From an uncultured Bacteroidota bacterium (lineage in GTDB: Bacteria; Bacteroidota; Bacteroidia; Flavobacteriales; Flavobacteriaceae): DNA of 64,000 bases. Within the stretch, counting starts at the first letter, position 1; the number at the start of each line of letters is the position of its first letter. Position numbers and translations under genes: made by a program. The stretch covers positions 1 through 64,000 of the forward strand of contig CACEAZ010000003.1 in the NCBI GenBank assembly GCA_902557655.1, read 5' to 3'. Below the pieces are notes generated by a model. That model saw only the letters and a list, made by a program, of their open reading frames with translations. It did not search any database and was not told the DNA's origin. This document shows, piece after piece, positions 10,029 to 20,307 of this stretch.

Positions 10029-12425
10029 ATGCAATTAAAAAATAATAAAAAGTCTATATCGTTCGAAGAATTTAAAGACGAGATACTCAATGACTATAGG
10101 TTAGCATATACAAGTAGAGAATGTAGTATTATTGGAAGAAGAGAAGTTCTTACAGGTAAGGCTAGCTTTGGAATATTTGGTGACGGAAAAGAATTGCCAC
10201 AAATAGCCATGGCTAAGTTTTTTAGAAAAGGTGATTTTAGATCTGGTTATTATAGAGACCAAACTTTTATGTTCTCATTAAATGAAGTCACTCCAACACA
10301 ATTCTTTGCAGGTCTTTATGCTCATACTGATTTAGATCATGACCCAATGAGTGCTGGTAGACAGATGGGAAGCTCTTTTTCAACACATAGTTTAGATGAA
10401 AAATATGAATGGAAAGACTTAACAAAACAATTTAACTCTAGTGCAGACCTTTCCCCAACCGGAAGTCAAATGCCTAGACTACTTGGTTTAGCTCAAGCCT
10501 CAAAAATATATAAAAATGTAAAAATTTCTAACTCAGAAAAGTTTTCTGATAATGGTAATGAAATTGCATGGGGTACAATCGGAGATGCCTCAACTAGTGA
10601 GGGTCATTTTTTTGAAAGCATTAATGCCGCAGGAGTTATGCAAATTCCTATGATTATAAGCATTTGGGATGACAATTATGGTATTTCCGTTTCTTCAGAA
10701 TACCAAACAACAAAAGGTGACATTTCAGAAGTGTTAAAAGGATTTCAAAAAGATAAGAATAGTAATGGATTTGAGATATTTAAGGTAAAAGGATGGGATT
10801 ATGTTGAGCTGATGAAAACTTACCAAAAAGCAGAAGAAATTTGCAGAAAAAATCATACTCCTGTAATTATACATGTTAATGAATTAACACAACCCTTAGG
10901 TCACTCAACCTCTGGGTCTCACGAAAGATACAAATCAAAAGATAGACTTAAATGGGAAAAAGAATATGACTGTATCCTAAAGATGAGGGAGTGGATTCTT
11001 GAAAATAAATTAATAACCAAGACCGAATTAGAAAAAATAGAATCTGAAAGTAAGGATGAAGTTAGAAAAGCAAGAAGTAATGCTAAATCTAATTCTTTAG
11101 GGGAAACTATCGTAAACATTAAAAATTTTAATAAATTTTTTAAAGAAAATATTGATTTTAAAAATCAAAATATAAGTAACATTTTAAATTCTTTAAATGA
11201 AATAAAAGAGCCTTCTAAAAAAGATCTTTTTAGTTCTGTAAATAAAATCTACAGAGAAATGTTATTAAATAAACGTCAAAAATCTTCATTGATTAATGAC
11301 TGGCTAATTAAATTAAAAGAAAAAATTCAGTATGATTATAGTTCACATTTGTACAGTGAATCTTTATATAGTCCTAAAAATATTCAAGCTGTAAATCCAA
11401 CTTATGATGATAAACATGAGCTTGCTGACGGCAGAATTATTCTCAGGGATAATTTTGACAAAATTCTTGAAAAAAATCATAATGTAGTGATTTTTGGTGA
11501 AGATGCCGGTTTGATAGGTGGCGTAAACCAAGCTTTAGAAGGTCTTCAAGAAAAATACGGTGAGTATAGGATTTTTGACACTGGAATTAGGGAGGCAACA
11601 ATTATTGGACAAGGAATTGGATTGGCCCTAAGGGGATTAAGGCCAATAGCTGAAATCCAATATTTAGATTATTTATTGTATGCAATACAAATAATGAGTG
11701 ATGATTTGGCAACTTTACACTACAGAACTAGGGGGAAACAAAAAGCACCTCTCATTATAAGAACAAGAGGTCATAGATTAGAAGGGATATGGCATGCGGG
11801 TTCACCTATGGGTGGAATGATCAATTTATTAAGGGGAATTTATTTGCTAGTTCCAAGAAATATGACAATTGCAGCTGGGTTTTATAACACATTACTTTCC
11901 AGCGATCAACCTGCTGTGGTGGTTGAATGTTTGAATGGTTACAGGACTAAGGAAAAAAAACCAAACAACATGGGTGATTTCAAAATTCCTATTGGTAAAA
12001 CTGATACTGTCAAAGAAGGTAAGGATATTACAGTGGTTTCATATGGATCAACGTTAAAGCTTGTTGAGGATGCTTCAAAAGAACTTGAAAAGCTTAATAT
12101 AGATTGTGAAATAATTGACTGTCAGTCTTTGATTCCTTTTGATCTTGATCATGAAATAAAATTAAGTGTAGAAAAAACAAACAGGTTACTAATTGTTGAT
12201 GAAGATTTTTCAGCAGGTGCAAGCGCATATATCTTGGATAGACTTATTAATGAACAAAATATTTATGATTTATTGGATAGCAAACCCTCAACTCTTTCCG
12301 CCAAAGACCACAGAACAGCATATGGAACCGATGGAGATTATTTTTCAAAACCGTCAATTGACGACATCTTCAATAAGATATATTCAATAATGAATGAATC
12401 TAATCCTGAAAAATTTTCTTATTAG
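10029..12425 (+). CDS. fused alpha/beta E1 component of 2-oxoacid (branched-chain / 2-oxoisovalerate) dehydrogenase
   Basis: E1-alpha TPP region GDASTSEGHFFESINAAGVMQIPMIISIWDDNYGISV followed by E1-beta FGEDAGLIGGVNQALEGLQEKYG...RIFDTGIREATIIGQGIGLA in one ORF. Confidence 0.93.
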   Translation: MQLKNNKKSISFEEFKDEILNDYRLAYTSRECSIIGRREVLTGKASFGIFGDGKELPQIAMAKFFRKGDFRSGYYRDQTFMFSLNEVTPTQFFAGLYAHTDLDHDPMSAGRQMGSSFSTHSLDEKYEWKDLTKQFNSSADLSPTGSQMPRLLGLAQASKIYKNVKISNSEKFSDNGNEIAWGTIGDASTSEGHFFESINAAGVMQIPMIISIWDDNYGISVSSEYQTTKGDISEVLKGFQKDKNSNGFEIFKVKGWDYVELMKTYQKAEEICRKNHTPVIIHVNELTQPLGHSTSGSHERYKSKDRLKWEKEYDCILKMREWILENKLITKTELEKIESESKDEVRKARSNAKSNSLGETIVNIKNFNKFFKENIDFKNQNISNILNSLNEIKEPSKKDLFSSVNKIYREMLLNKRQKSSLINDWLIKLKEKIQYDYSSHLYSESLYSPKNIQAVNPTYDDKHELADGRIILRDNFDKILEKNHNVVIFGEDAGLIGGVNQALEGLQEKYGEYRIFDTGIREATIIGQGIGLALRGLRPIAEIQYLDYLLYAIQIMSDDLATLHYRTRGKQKAPLIIRTRGHRLEGIWHAGSPMGGMINLLRGIYLLVPRNMTIAAGFYNTLLSSDQPAVVVECLNGYRTKEKKPNNMGDFKIPIGKTDTVKEGKDITVVSYGSTLKLVEDASKELEKLNIDCEIIDCQSLIPFDLDHEIKLSVEKTNRLLIVDEDFSAGASAYILDRLINEQNIYDLLDSKPSTLSAKDHRTAYGTDGDYFSKPSIDDIFNKIYSIMNESNPEKFSY

Positions 12426-13429
12426 TTTACGTCAACTATTTTACTTATTAATTCATTTAACAACTCAGGAGTAGCCTTTTTAATCTTTACACCCTTTGAA
12501 TACATATCATAATCTCTAATTATTGAAATTATCTTAACCACTCCTCTAAGACTATAATTTTTTGAAGCTATGGAATATTCATTTAAAAAATAAGGGTTTA
12601 CTCCTATCAAAGAAGCCATTCTTTTCTGATCAACTGAGGGATTAGAGTGATAAACTAAAAGATTATTGAAAAAATTAAAAATTGTAGAAATAGTCACCAC
12701 TAAAGGATTAGAGTTTGGGTTATCAGAAAAATATTTAGATATCTGTATCGCTTTAACATATTTTTTTTCGCCAATTGCTCTTCTTAACTCAAAATTGTTA
12801 AACTCTTTAGAGATTCCAATATGCATTTCAATGTCGTCAGAAATGATATTTTTATCATCTTTTTTTATAGTTTTTAATTTCTCAATTTCATTATCAATTT
12901 TACTTAGGTTGTTTCCAAGATGTTCATTGATAAGGATAATTGATTTTCTGTCAATATTATAACCGCTACTAGTTAATTTTTCTGAAATCCAATTTTGAAC
13001 CTGATTATCATAAAGTCTTTTAGATTCAAAAACTTTTCCAATTTTAGAAATTTCTTTAAATAATGCCTTTCTTTTATCAATTGTTTTGTGCTTATAATTA
13101 AGTATTAAAATAGTAGAGTTAAGAGGGTTCTTAATATAAGAAATCAAGCTGTCAATAGATCTGGATAAGTCTTGCGCCTCCTTAATTAAAACAATTTGAA
13201 AAGGTGACATTAAGGGATATTTTTTACAAATTGATACGATTTGATCAACCGAAGTGTCTTTACCATATAAAATGTTTAAATTAAACTCTTTCTCATCATC
13301 AGATAAAATATTTTGAATAAATAAATTGGTTATATTGTCAATGAAAAATTCCTCCTCGCCCATTAACAAATAGACAGGAGATAGTTTTTTTAATTTTATA
13401 TCGTTTTTAATTTCAGAAATACTAGTCAC
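12422..13429 (-). CDS. holA: DNA polymerase III subunit delta
   Basis: SPVYLLMGEEEFFIDNI, YGKDTSVDQIVSICKKYPLMSPFQIVLIKEAQDL; family length and organisation; GTG start. Confidence 0.92.
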   Translation of the reverse strand: MTSISEIKNDIKLKKLSPVYLLMGEEEFFIDNITNLFIQNILSDDEKEFNLNILYGKDTSVDQIVSICKKYPLMSPFQIVLIKEAQDLSRSIDSLISYIKNPLNSTILILNYKHKTIDKRKALFKEISKIGKVFESKRLYDNQVQNWISEKLTSSGYNIDRKSIILINEHLGNNLSKIDNEIEKLKTIKKDDKNIISDDIEMHIGISKEFNNFELRRAIGEKKYVKAIQISKYFSDNPNSNPLVVTISTIFNFFNNLLVYHSNPSVDQKRMASLIGVNPYFLNEYSIASKNYSLRGVVKIISIIRDYDMYSKGVKIKKATPELLNELISKIVDVN

Positions 13430-13442
13430 AAATTAAATTTAA

Positions 13443-13886
13443 ATGTTAAAATTATCATTCCCAAATTATGAATTTAGATTAAAAAAAATTGATGAAAAGA
13501 GATTTATTTTTGACGAAATTAGAAAAAAATATATCGAATTAACCGCTGAAGAATGGGTAAGACAAAACTGTATAAAATTTCTGATAAATGAAAAAAAATA
13601 TAAAAGTCAATTAATCGCTGTTGAAAAAAAAATAATTCTCAATAACTTGACCAAGAGGTTTGATATTATTGCATATGATAACAATGGTGATCCAAATTTA
13701 CTCGTTGAGTGCAAAGCGCCTAATATTGCTATTAGACAGGAAACATTTGATCAAATTCTTAGTTACAACAGAGTTATAAATTCAAAATATCTTATGATTA
13801 CAAATGGAATTATTCATTATTATTGTAAAATTGACAATATTGATAATAAAATCAATTTTTTAAAAGATATACCAAATTATAAATGA
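13443..13886 (+). CDS. type I restriction enzyme R-subunit N-terminal-domain (HsdR_N-like) orphan protein
   Basis: LTAEEWVRQN, RFDIIAYDNNGDPNLLVECKAPNIAI nuclease-like motif (D..ECK); no hsdM/hsdS nearby. Confidence 0.85.
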   Translation: MLKLSFPNYEFRLKKIDEKRFIFDEIRKKYIELTAEEWVRQNCIKFLINEKKYKSQLIAVEKKIILNNLTKRFDIIAYDNNGDPNLLVECKAPNIAIRQETFDQILSYNRVINSKYLMITNGIIHYYCKIDNIDNKINFLKDIPNYK

Positions 13887-14872
13887 AGTTAGGCGTCGTC
13901 ATATTAAATTGGAATGGTAAAGAACTACTCGAAAAATTTATTCCTAGTATACTAAAATATACTCCAAAAGAACATAGTGTTTATGTAGTTGATAATGGAT
14001 CTGACGACCGATCAATAGAATTTGTAAAAAACACATTTAGTGATATTAAGATTATTCAATTGGATAAAAACTATGGCTTTGCTAAAGGTTATAACTTAGG
14101 TTTAAGCAAAGTGGAAGAAGAAATCATATGTTTACTCAATAACGACGTAGAAGTTACTGCAAACTGGACAGAAAGTATATTAAAACAATTTAAAACTGAT
14201 TCAAATACCGCAGTCATTCAACCAAAAATGCTTAATTATAATGATAAAAGTTATTTTGATTACGCAGGTGCCGCAGGTGGATATTTAGATAAATACGGCT
14301 ATCCATATTGTCGAGGTAGAGTTTATGACAAAATAGAAAAAGACAATTGTCAGTATGACCAAGAAAATATAGAAATTTTTTGGGCCTGTGGAGCTTGTTT
14401 TTTTATAAGAAATTCAGTCTTTAAAGAAATGAATGGATTTGATGAACTATTTTGGGCACATATGGAAGAAATTGACTTGTGTTGGAGAATTAAAAATAAA
14501 GGGTTTTCAATAAAATATAACCCACATTCAATAGTTTATCATGTTAATGCAGCTACATTAAACCACGACAACCCAGAAAAAACATTTTTAAACTTTAGAA
14601 ATAAGTTATTTATGTTGAGTAAAAATAGCAGAGGTAATTTATTTTTTCTGATGGTTCAAACGCTTATAATTGATTTTATAGTCTCAATTTTTTATCTGTT
14701 TAACAAGGGGTTAAAGCACTTTTCTGCAATAATTAAAGCATATTTATCGTTTTATAAACATATTAACCAGTTAATGGATTTTAGAAATAAAAACGAAAGA
14801 AAAATAAAACATTATAAGATTTATTCAATAATGTTTAAATATTTAGGATTAAAAAGAGTAAAATCTCTCTGA
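13883..14872 (+). CDS. glycosyltransferase family 2 protein
   Basis: VVILNWNGKELLEKFIPSI, VDNGSDDRS, LLNNDVEV, MEEIDLCWRIKNKGF. Confidence 0.93.
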   Translation: MKLGVVILNWNGKELLEKFIPSILKYTPKEHSVYVVDNGSDDRSIEFVKNTFSDIKIIQLDKNYGFAKGYNLGLSKVEEEIICLLNNDVEVTANWTESILKQFKTDSNTAVIQPKMLNYNDKSYFDYAGAAGGYLDKYGYPYCRGRVYDKIEKDNCQYDQENIEIFWACGACFFIRNSVFKEMNGFDELFWAHMEEIDLCWRIKNKGFSIKYNPHSIVYHVNAATLNHDNPEKTFLNFRNKLFMLSKNSRGNLFFLMVQTLIIDFIVSIFYLFNKGLKHFSAIIKAYLSFYKHINQLMDFRNKNERKIKHYKIYSIMFKYLGLKRVKSL

Positions 14873-14928
14873 ATTAAATTTTCTTTTTCCTAATTTTACT
14901 AATATCAATTAACCATAAATATTTTAAA

Positions 14929-15780
14929 ATGAAAAAAACATTTTTTTTAAGCTTGATTACACTTTTTATAATGTCTTCATGTGTGAGTAAAAAAGAATTT
15001 ACGTCTTTAGAGAACAGACACAAAAAAACACAAGATCTGTTAAACACAGCTACTGTAAAATTAAATGCATGTTTGGAAGAAAAAACAACTTCTGAAACAT
15101 TAGCCAACGCATACAAAGATCAGCTATCTGACCTCAAAAGAAGAAATGACCAATTATTTGTTCAAAGTCAAGACTATTTAGAGTTAACAGCTAAAGGAGC
15201 TGAAAATCTAGAAAAAACTTTAGAAAGTATTAAAGAAAAGGATTTAAAAATTACGCGTATTCAAGATGCACTTAACAGAAAAGACAGCGTTACTTTTGCT
15301 CTTGTTACGAGTCTTAAAAAAGAAATTGGCATAAATGATCCTGATATTGAGGTTAATGTTGATAAAGCTGTAGTATTTATTTCTCTTTCAGATAAACTAC
15401 TTTTTAAATCAGGAAGCTACGAAGTATCACAAAGAGCTAAAGAGGTTCTTGGAAAAGTTGCTACAGTTGTAAACGGGAAACCTGACTTTGAGTGTATGGT
15501 TGAGGGTCACACTGACAGTAGATCATATAATGGTGGAGTTTTAATTGATAATTGGGATTTAAGTGTAAAAAGAGCAACTTCAATTGTAAGAGTTCTTGAA
15601 GATTTAGATGTTAATTCTGGAAGGTTAATCGCAGCAGGTAGAAGTTATTATGATCCTCTTGTTGATAACGATACTGCTGAAAACAGATCGATTAATAGGA
15701 GAACTAGAATTATTATTATGCCTAAAATTGATCAGTTTTATGATATGATTGAAAAAGAAATGCAGAGTTTAGCAAACTAA
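14929..15780 (+). CDS. OmpA family outer-membrane lipoprotein
   Basis: Signal and lipobox (FIMSSCVSKKEF), coiled region, C-terminal OmpA domain (LLFKSGSYEVSQRAKEVL...VEGHTDSRS...NRRTRIIIMPK). Confidence 0.93.
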   Translation: MKKTFFLSLITLFIMSSCVSKKEFTSLENRHKKTQDLLNTATVKLNACLEEKTTSETLANAYKDQLSDLKRRNDQLFVQSQDYLELTAKGAENLEKTLESIKEKDLKITRIQDALNRKDSVTFALVTSLKKEIGINDPDIEVNVDKAVVFISLSDKLLFKSGSYEVSQRAKEVLGKVATVVNGKPDFECMVEGHTDSRSYNGGVLIDNWDLSVKRATSIVRVLEDLDVNSGRLIAAGRSYYDPLVDNDTAENRSINRRTRIIIMPKIDQFYDMIEKEMQSLAN

Positions 15781-15803
15781 TCTAATAGGTTATTAAACTT
15801 TAT

Positions 15804-15834
15804 AAAAAAACCCGCGTTAATGCGGGTTTTTTTA
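15804..15834. terminator. bidirectional rho-independent terminator between convergent genes
   Basis: AAAAAAA CCCGC gttaat GCGGG TTTTTTT; overlaps the stop codon of the minus-strand helicase gene. Confidence 0.92.
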
Positions 15835-18087
15835 TGCTATAATTTTAAGTTTAGAAAACCTCAAGAGCAACTTTTTTGTTCCAGCTTTTTCAAATAGTAT
15901 TTCTGCTTTTTGATTATCAGATACCCCTTCAATATAAATCACTTTACCTTTTCCAAATCTATCATGAATAACGATATTTCCGACAGATAGTTTGTTGTCA
16001 AATAGATTTGAATTAATCGAACTCTTCTTAATTTTTACAAAGTTCTTAGGAGGTCTTGTCTCTGGTTTTTTATATCTAATTCCTACTTTATTAAAACTAG
16101 GCTTGTTGGAAAAAGGAAAATTAGAGGATTTTTGAATAATATTTCTTTGAATATATTCATCTTTAATTTCATTTATAAACCTACTTTGCTCAGAATCAAC
16201 AAGCTTTCCCCATCGATACCTGGACAACACATAAGAAAGAAATACTTTTTTTTCAGCTCTTGTTAAGGCTACGTAAAAAAGTCTTCTCTCCTCCTCAAGT
16301 TCGTTTCTGGAATTAAGGTTCATTGCACTAGGAAATAAGTTTTCTTCTAATCCAACAATGTAAACGTAAGGAAATTCTAGTCCTTTTGCTAAATGTATTG
16401 TCATTAGAGAAACTTTATTTCTATCATCATCCTCATTATCCTGATCTGTTGCCAATGCAATATTTTGTAAAAAAGAAGAAACACTCTTATCTTCAAATTC
16501 ATTGTTATCTACAAAATCTTTTATACCGTTCAATAATTCTTCAATATTTTGAATTCTATTAACCCCTTCTAATGATTCATCTTTTTTATACAAGTTATAT
16601 AAACCCGATTGTTTTAAAACTTCTTTAGTAACATCAAAAACATTCAAGTTTTCTGTGTTCACCTTCAAGCTTTCAAGCATTATAACAAAATCAAGTAATT
16701 TGTTTTTTGTGGAACTATTTAATATTTCTGTTGATTTTGAAAAATCTTTAATAAAACTATAATCAGAAACATTTAACTTTTTGGCTTCAATGGTTATTTT
16801 GTTAAGAGTCGTCTGGCCAATTCCTCTTGCGGGAAAATTAATTATTCGTTTAAAAGCCTGTTCATCCTCAGAATTTATTAGCAATCTTAAATAAGCTAAT
16901 ACGTCTTTTATCTCCTTTCTTTGATAAAAAGAAAGACCTCCATATACTCTATAAGGTATATTTTTCTTTCTCAGCGCATCTTCAAAAGATCTTGATTGAG
17001 CATTGGTTCTATACAATATTGCAAAATCTTTATTATTTAGCTGATTTTGCATTTTAGTTTCAAAAATTGAACTAGCTACAAACCTTCCCTCCTCACCGTC
17101 TGTTAATAATTTATTTACGCTAATTTTTTCACCGGATTCATTTTCAGTCCAAACACTTTTTTTAAGTCTTTTCTGATTATTTTCAATTAAACTATTTGCT
17201 GCGTTCACAATATTTTTTGTGGATCGATAATTCTGCTCCAGTCTAAAAAGTTTTGAATCAGGAAAGTCTTTTTGAAAATTTAAAATATTATTGATATTTG
17301 CTCCTCTAAAACTATAAATACTTTGAGCATCATCTCCTACAACACATATGTTTTGGAATTTATCAGAAAGAGCTTTAATAATTAAATATTGAGAATGGTT
17401 CGTGTCCTGATATTCATCAACCAATATATATTTAAAAATATTTTGGTATTTAGCTAATGTTTCTGGATACTTAGAAAGCAGTTCGTTGGTTTTTAACAGC
17501 AAATCATCAAAATCCATAGCACCTGCTTTAAAACACCTGTCAACATACTCTTTATAGATTTGATTAAAACTTGGTCTATTTGAAATCTTATCTGAAAGTA
17601 ATAATTCATCATCATTGATATAACTTTCAGCTGAAATAAAATTATTTTTCATTGATGATATTCTAGAAAATATCGATTTATATTTATAATTGTCTTTATC
17701 TAAATTTAATTCCTTTATAATTCTACCAACAAGCTTTTGCGAATCATCAGTATCGTAAATTGTAAAATTAGAAGTGTAGCCAATTTTATGTGCTTCAATT
17801 CTTAAAATTCTTGCAAAAACAGAGTGAAAAGTTCCCATCCATAAATTTCTTGCTTCACCCCCAACAATATTAGCAATCCTTTCTTTCATTTCTTTGGCAG
17901 CTTTATTTGTAAAAGTCAGGGCTAAAATATTGAATGGGTCTACACCCTCTGTCATTAGATAAGCAATCTTATAAGTAAGAACTCTTGTTTTACCTGATCC
18001 AGCTCCGGCAATTACAATCATTGGGCCATCCTTTTGAAGGGTAGATTCTAGTTGTGATTTGTTTAAATTTTTAAGGAAATTTTCCAA
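15832..18087 (-). CDS. UvrD/PcrA family ATP-dependent DNA helicase
   Basis: Walker A IVIAGAGSGKTRVLTYKIAYLM, VDEYQDTN, VVGDDAQSIYSFRGA, SLMTIHLAKGLEFPYVYIVGLEENLFPS. Confidence 0.96.
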   Translation of the reverse strand: MENFLKNLNKSQLESTLQKDGPMIVIAGAGSGKTRVLTYKIAYLMTEGVDPFNILALTFTNKAAKEMKERIANIVGGEARNLWMGTFHSVFARILRIEAHKIGYTSNFTIYDTDDSQKLVGRIIKELNLDKDNYKYKSIFSRISSMKNNFISAESYINDDELLLSDKISNRPSFNQIYKEYVDRCFKAGAMDFDDLLLKTNELLSKYPETLAKYQNIFKYILVDEYQDTNHSQYLIIKALSDKFQNICVVGDDAQSIYSFRGANINNILNFQKDFPDSKLFRLEQNYRSTKNIVNAANSLIENNQKRLKKSVWTENESGEKISVNKLLTDGEEGRFVASSIFETKMQNQLNNKDFAILYRTNAQSRSFEDALRKKNIPYRVYGGLSFYQRKEIKDVLAYLRLLINSEDEQAFKRIINFPARGIGQTTLNKITIEAKKLNVSDYSFIKDFSKSTEILNSSTKNKLLDFVIMLESLKVNTENLNVFDVTKEVLKQSGLYNLYKKDESLEGVNRIQNIEELLNGIKDFVDNNEFEDKSVSSFLQNIALATDQDNEDDDRNKVSLMTIHLAKGLEFPYVYIVGLEENLFPSAMNLNSRNELEEERRLFYVALTRAEKKVFLSYVLSRYRWGKLVDSEQSRFINEIKDEYIQRNIIQKSSNFPFSNKPSFNKVGIRYKKPETRPPKNFVKIKKSSINSNLFDNKLSVGNIVIHDRFGKGKVIYIEGVSDNQKAEILFEKAGTKKLLLRFSKLKIIA

Positions 18088-18201
18088 TAGAAATAATTTG
18101 GAGTTAAATTAAATATTGTTAGACATATTTGAGGTTTATATTTAACTTATTTATAAACAAATTTTAATCTTTTTGTAATTAAAAATATTAAATTTAATCT
18201 G

Positions 18202-20307
18202 ATGAATAGTGATATTTTAAATACTTCGATAGAATTTTTAAAAGGTGTTGGTCCAAACAGAGCAAAACTACTTAATGGTGAACTAAAAATTTCAACATTT
18301 AAAGATTTACTTTTTCAATTTCCTTTTAGATATATTGATAAAACCTCATACCACAAAATATCAGAAATTCAATCCATCAATTCTGAAATTCAGATTATCG
18401 GTAAAATCTCTGATTTAAAAGAGGTAGGAATCGGTAAAAAGAAAAGACTTGTAGCTAAATTTATTGATGATACCGGGAGTATTGATCTTGTATGGTTTAA
18501 AACCAATAGATGGTTAATTGATTCCATCAAATTAAACACCGAGTACATCGCATATGGAAAGCTTAATTCTTATAACGGTAAACATTCAATTGCTCACCCC
18601 GAACTTGAATTATACAACAATGAAAACGTTAAAAAAAGAACAAAATTAACTGCTGTTTATCCGTCTACAGAATTATTAAATAGAAGAGGTATTACAAATA
18701 AGGTCATACTTAATTTGATCGAAGAATTATTAATAACATTAAATAATAAGATTGATGAGAATTTACCCACTTATCTTAAGCAGAAGTTTAATCTATTAGC
18801 TAGAAGAGAAGCTTTAATTATAATTCACAAACCAAGAAATCTAGATGAATTAAAAAAAGCTATTTATAGATTAAAGTTTGAAGAAATATTTTTTCTCCAA
18901 ATCAGATTAATCAAAAAAAATATTAACAGAAAAGAAAAAATAAAAGGATATAAATTTAATGTAATTGGGAAAGAATTTGACAAGTTTTTCAAAGATCATC
19001 TTTCTTTTGAATTAACAAACGCACAAAAAAGAGTTTTAAAAGAAATTAGAAGAGATTTAGGAAGCGGAGCACAGATGAATAGATTGTTACAAGGAGATGT
19101 AGGTTCTGGAAAAACAATTGTTGCATTTATGTCCGCTTTGATAGCTATTGGAAACGGTTTTCAAGCCTGTATAATGACCCCAACAGAGATTTTGTCGCAC
19201 CAACATTATAATAAGTTTAAAGATATATGTAAGTTATTGAATATCAATGTAAAAACACTAACTGGATCAAGTAAAGCTAGATATAAAAAAGAGGTTAAAG
19301 AAAGCTTAATTAAAGGAGAAATTGATTTATTAATAGGTACACATGCTTTAATTTATGACGGAGTAGATTTTAAGAACTTGGGAATAGCAATAATTGATGA
19401 ACAACATAAGTTTGGTGTAGCGCAGAGGAGTAAACTCTGGCATAAAAATAAATTACCTCCACATGTTTTAATTATGACAGCTACTCCGATTCCAAGGACG
19501 CTTGCCATGTCTGCGTATGGAGATTTAGATATGTCTGTAATAAATGAATTACCACCAGGAAGAAAAGACATAAAAACAATACATCAATCCAATAGAGATA
19601 GACTTAAGTTAATTCACTTTTTAAAAGATGAAATTAAAAAAGGAAGGCAGATATATGTTGTCTATCCGTTAATAAAGGAGAGTGAAAAATTAGATTTTAA
19701 AGATCTATTGGATGGGTATGAAAGTTTTTCTAGAGATTTTCCAATGCCAAAATACCAATTATCAATTGTTCATGGAAAAATGAAGAATGAAGATAAAGAC
19801 TATGAAATGCAGAGGTTTATCGAAAACAAAACACAGATATTAGTCTCAACAACTGTTATCGAGGTAGGAGTTGACATACCAAATGCAACAGTTATGGTTA
19901 TAGAAAGTGCTGAAAGATTTGGACTTTCCCAACTACATCAACTCAGAGGTCGAGTTGGCAGGGGTGCACATAAAAGTTACTGTTTTTTGATTACTGGGAA
20001 TAAACAAACAAAGGAGAGTAAAATTAGAATGGAAACAATGGTTTCAACTAATGATGGTTTTATAATTGCTGAAAAAGATTTAGAATTGAGAGGGCCTGGA
20101 AACATAATGGGCACACAACAAAGTGGAGAAATGCCATTAAGGATAACAAATTTAATTGGGGACTCTAAATTAATCCAGAAAATAAGACTTCTTGCTGAGA
20201 AAATTTTAGAAAAAGACCCTAAACTAACAAACCCTAATAATAGCTTGATTTTAAGCTATTTAAAACAAATTATAGATAAGAAAAATATATGGGAATATAT
20301 TAGTTAA
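18202..20307 (+). CDS. recG: ATP-dependent DNA helicase RecG
   Basis: LKGVGPNRAKLL, LLQGDVGSGKTIVAF, DEQHKFGVAQR, MTATPIPRTLAM, RGRVGRG, GTQQSG. Confidence 0.97.
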   Translation: MNSDILNTSIEFLKGVGPNRAKLLNGELKISTFKDLLFQFPFRYIDKTSYHKISEIQSINSEIQIIGKISDLKEVGIGKKKRLVAKFIDDTGSIDLVWFKTNRWLIDSIKLNTEYIAYGKLNSYNGKHSIAHPELELYNNENVKKRTKLTAVYPSTELLNRRGITNKVILNLIEELLITLNNKIDENLPTYLKQKFNLLARREALIIIHKPRNLDELKKAIYRLKFEEIFFLQIRLIKKNINRKEKIKGYKFNVIGKEFDKFFKDHLSFELTNAQKRVLKEIRRDLGSGAQMNRLLQGDVGSGKTIVAFMSALIAIGNGFQACIMTPTEILSHQHYNKFKDICKLLNINVKTLTGSSKARYKKEVKESLIKGEIDLLIGTHALIYDGVDFKNLGIAIIDEQHKFGVAQRSKLWHKNKLPPHVLIMTATPIPRTLAMSAYGDLDMSVINELPPGRKDIKTIHQSNRDRLKLIHFLKDEIKKGRQIYVVYPLIKESEKLDFKDLLDGYESFSRDFPMPKYQLSIVHGKMKNEDKDYEMQRFIENKTQILVSTTVIEVGVDIPNATVMVIESAERFGLSQLHQLRGRVGRGAHKSYCFLITGNKQTKESKIRMETMVSTNDGFIIAEKDLELRGPGNIMGTQQSGEMPLRITNLIGDSKLIQKIRLLAEKILEKDPKLTNPNNSLILSYLKQIIDKKNIWEYIS

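Noticed and set aside
13443-13886. Possible restriction-modification or defence island based on the HsdR-N domain
   Set aside because: No HsdM/HsdS, methylase, helicase or mobile genes nearby; neighbours are holA, a glycosyltransferase and OmpA.
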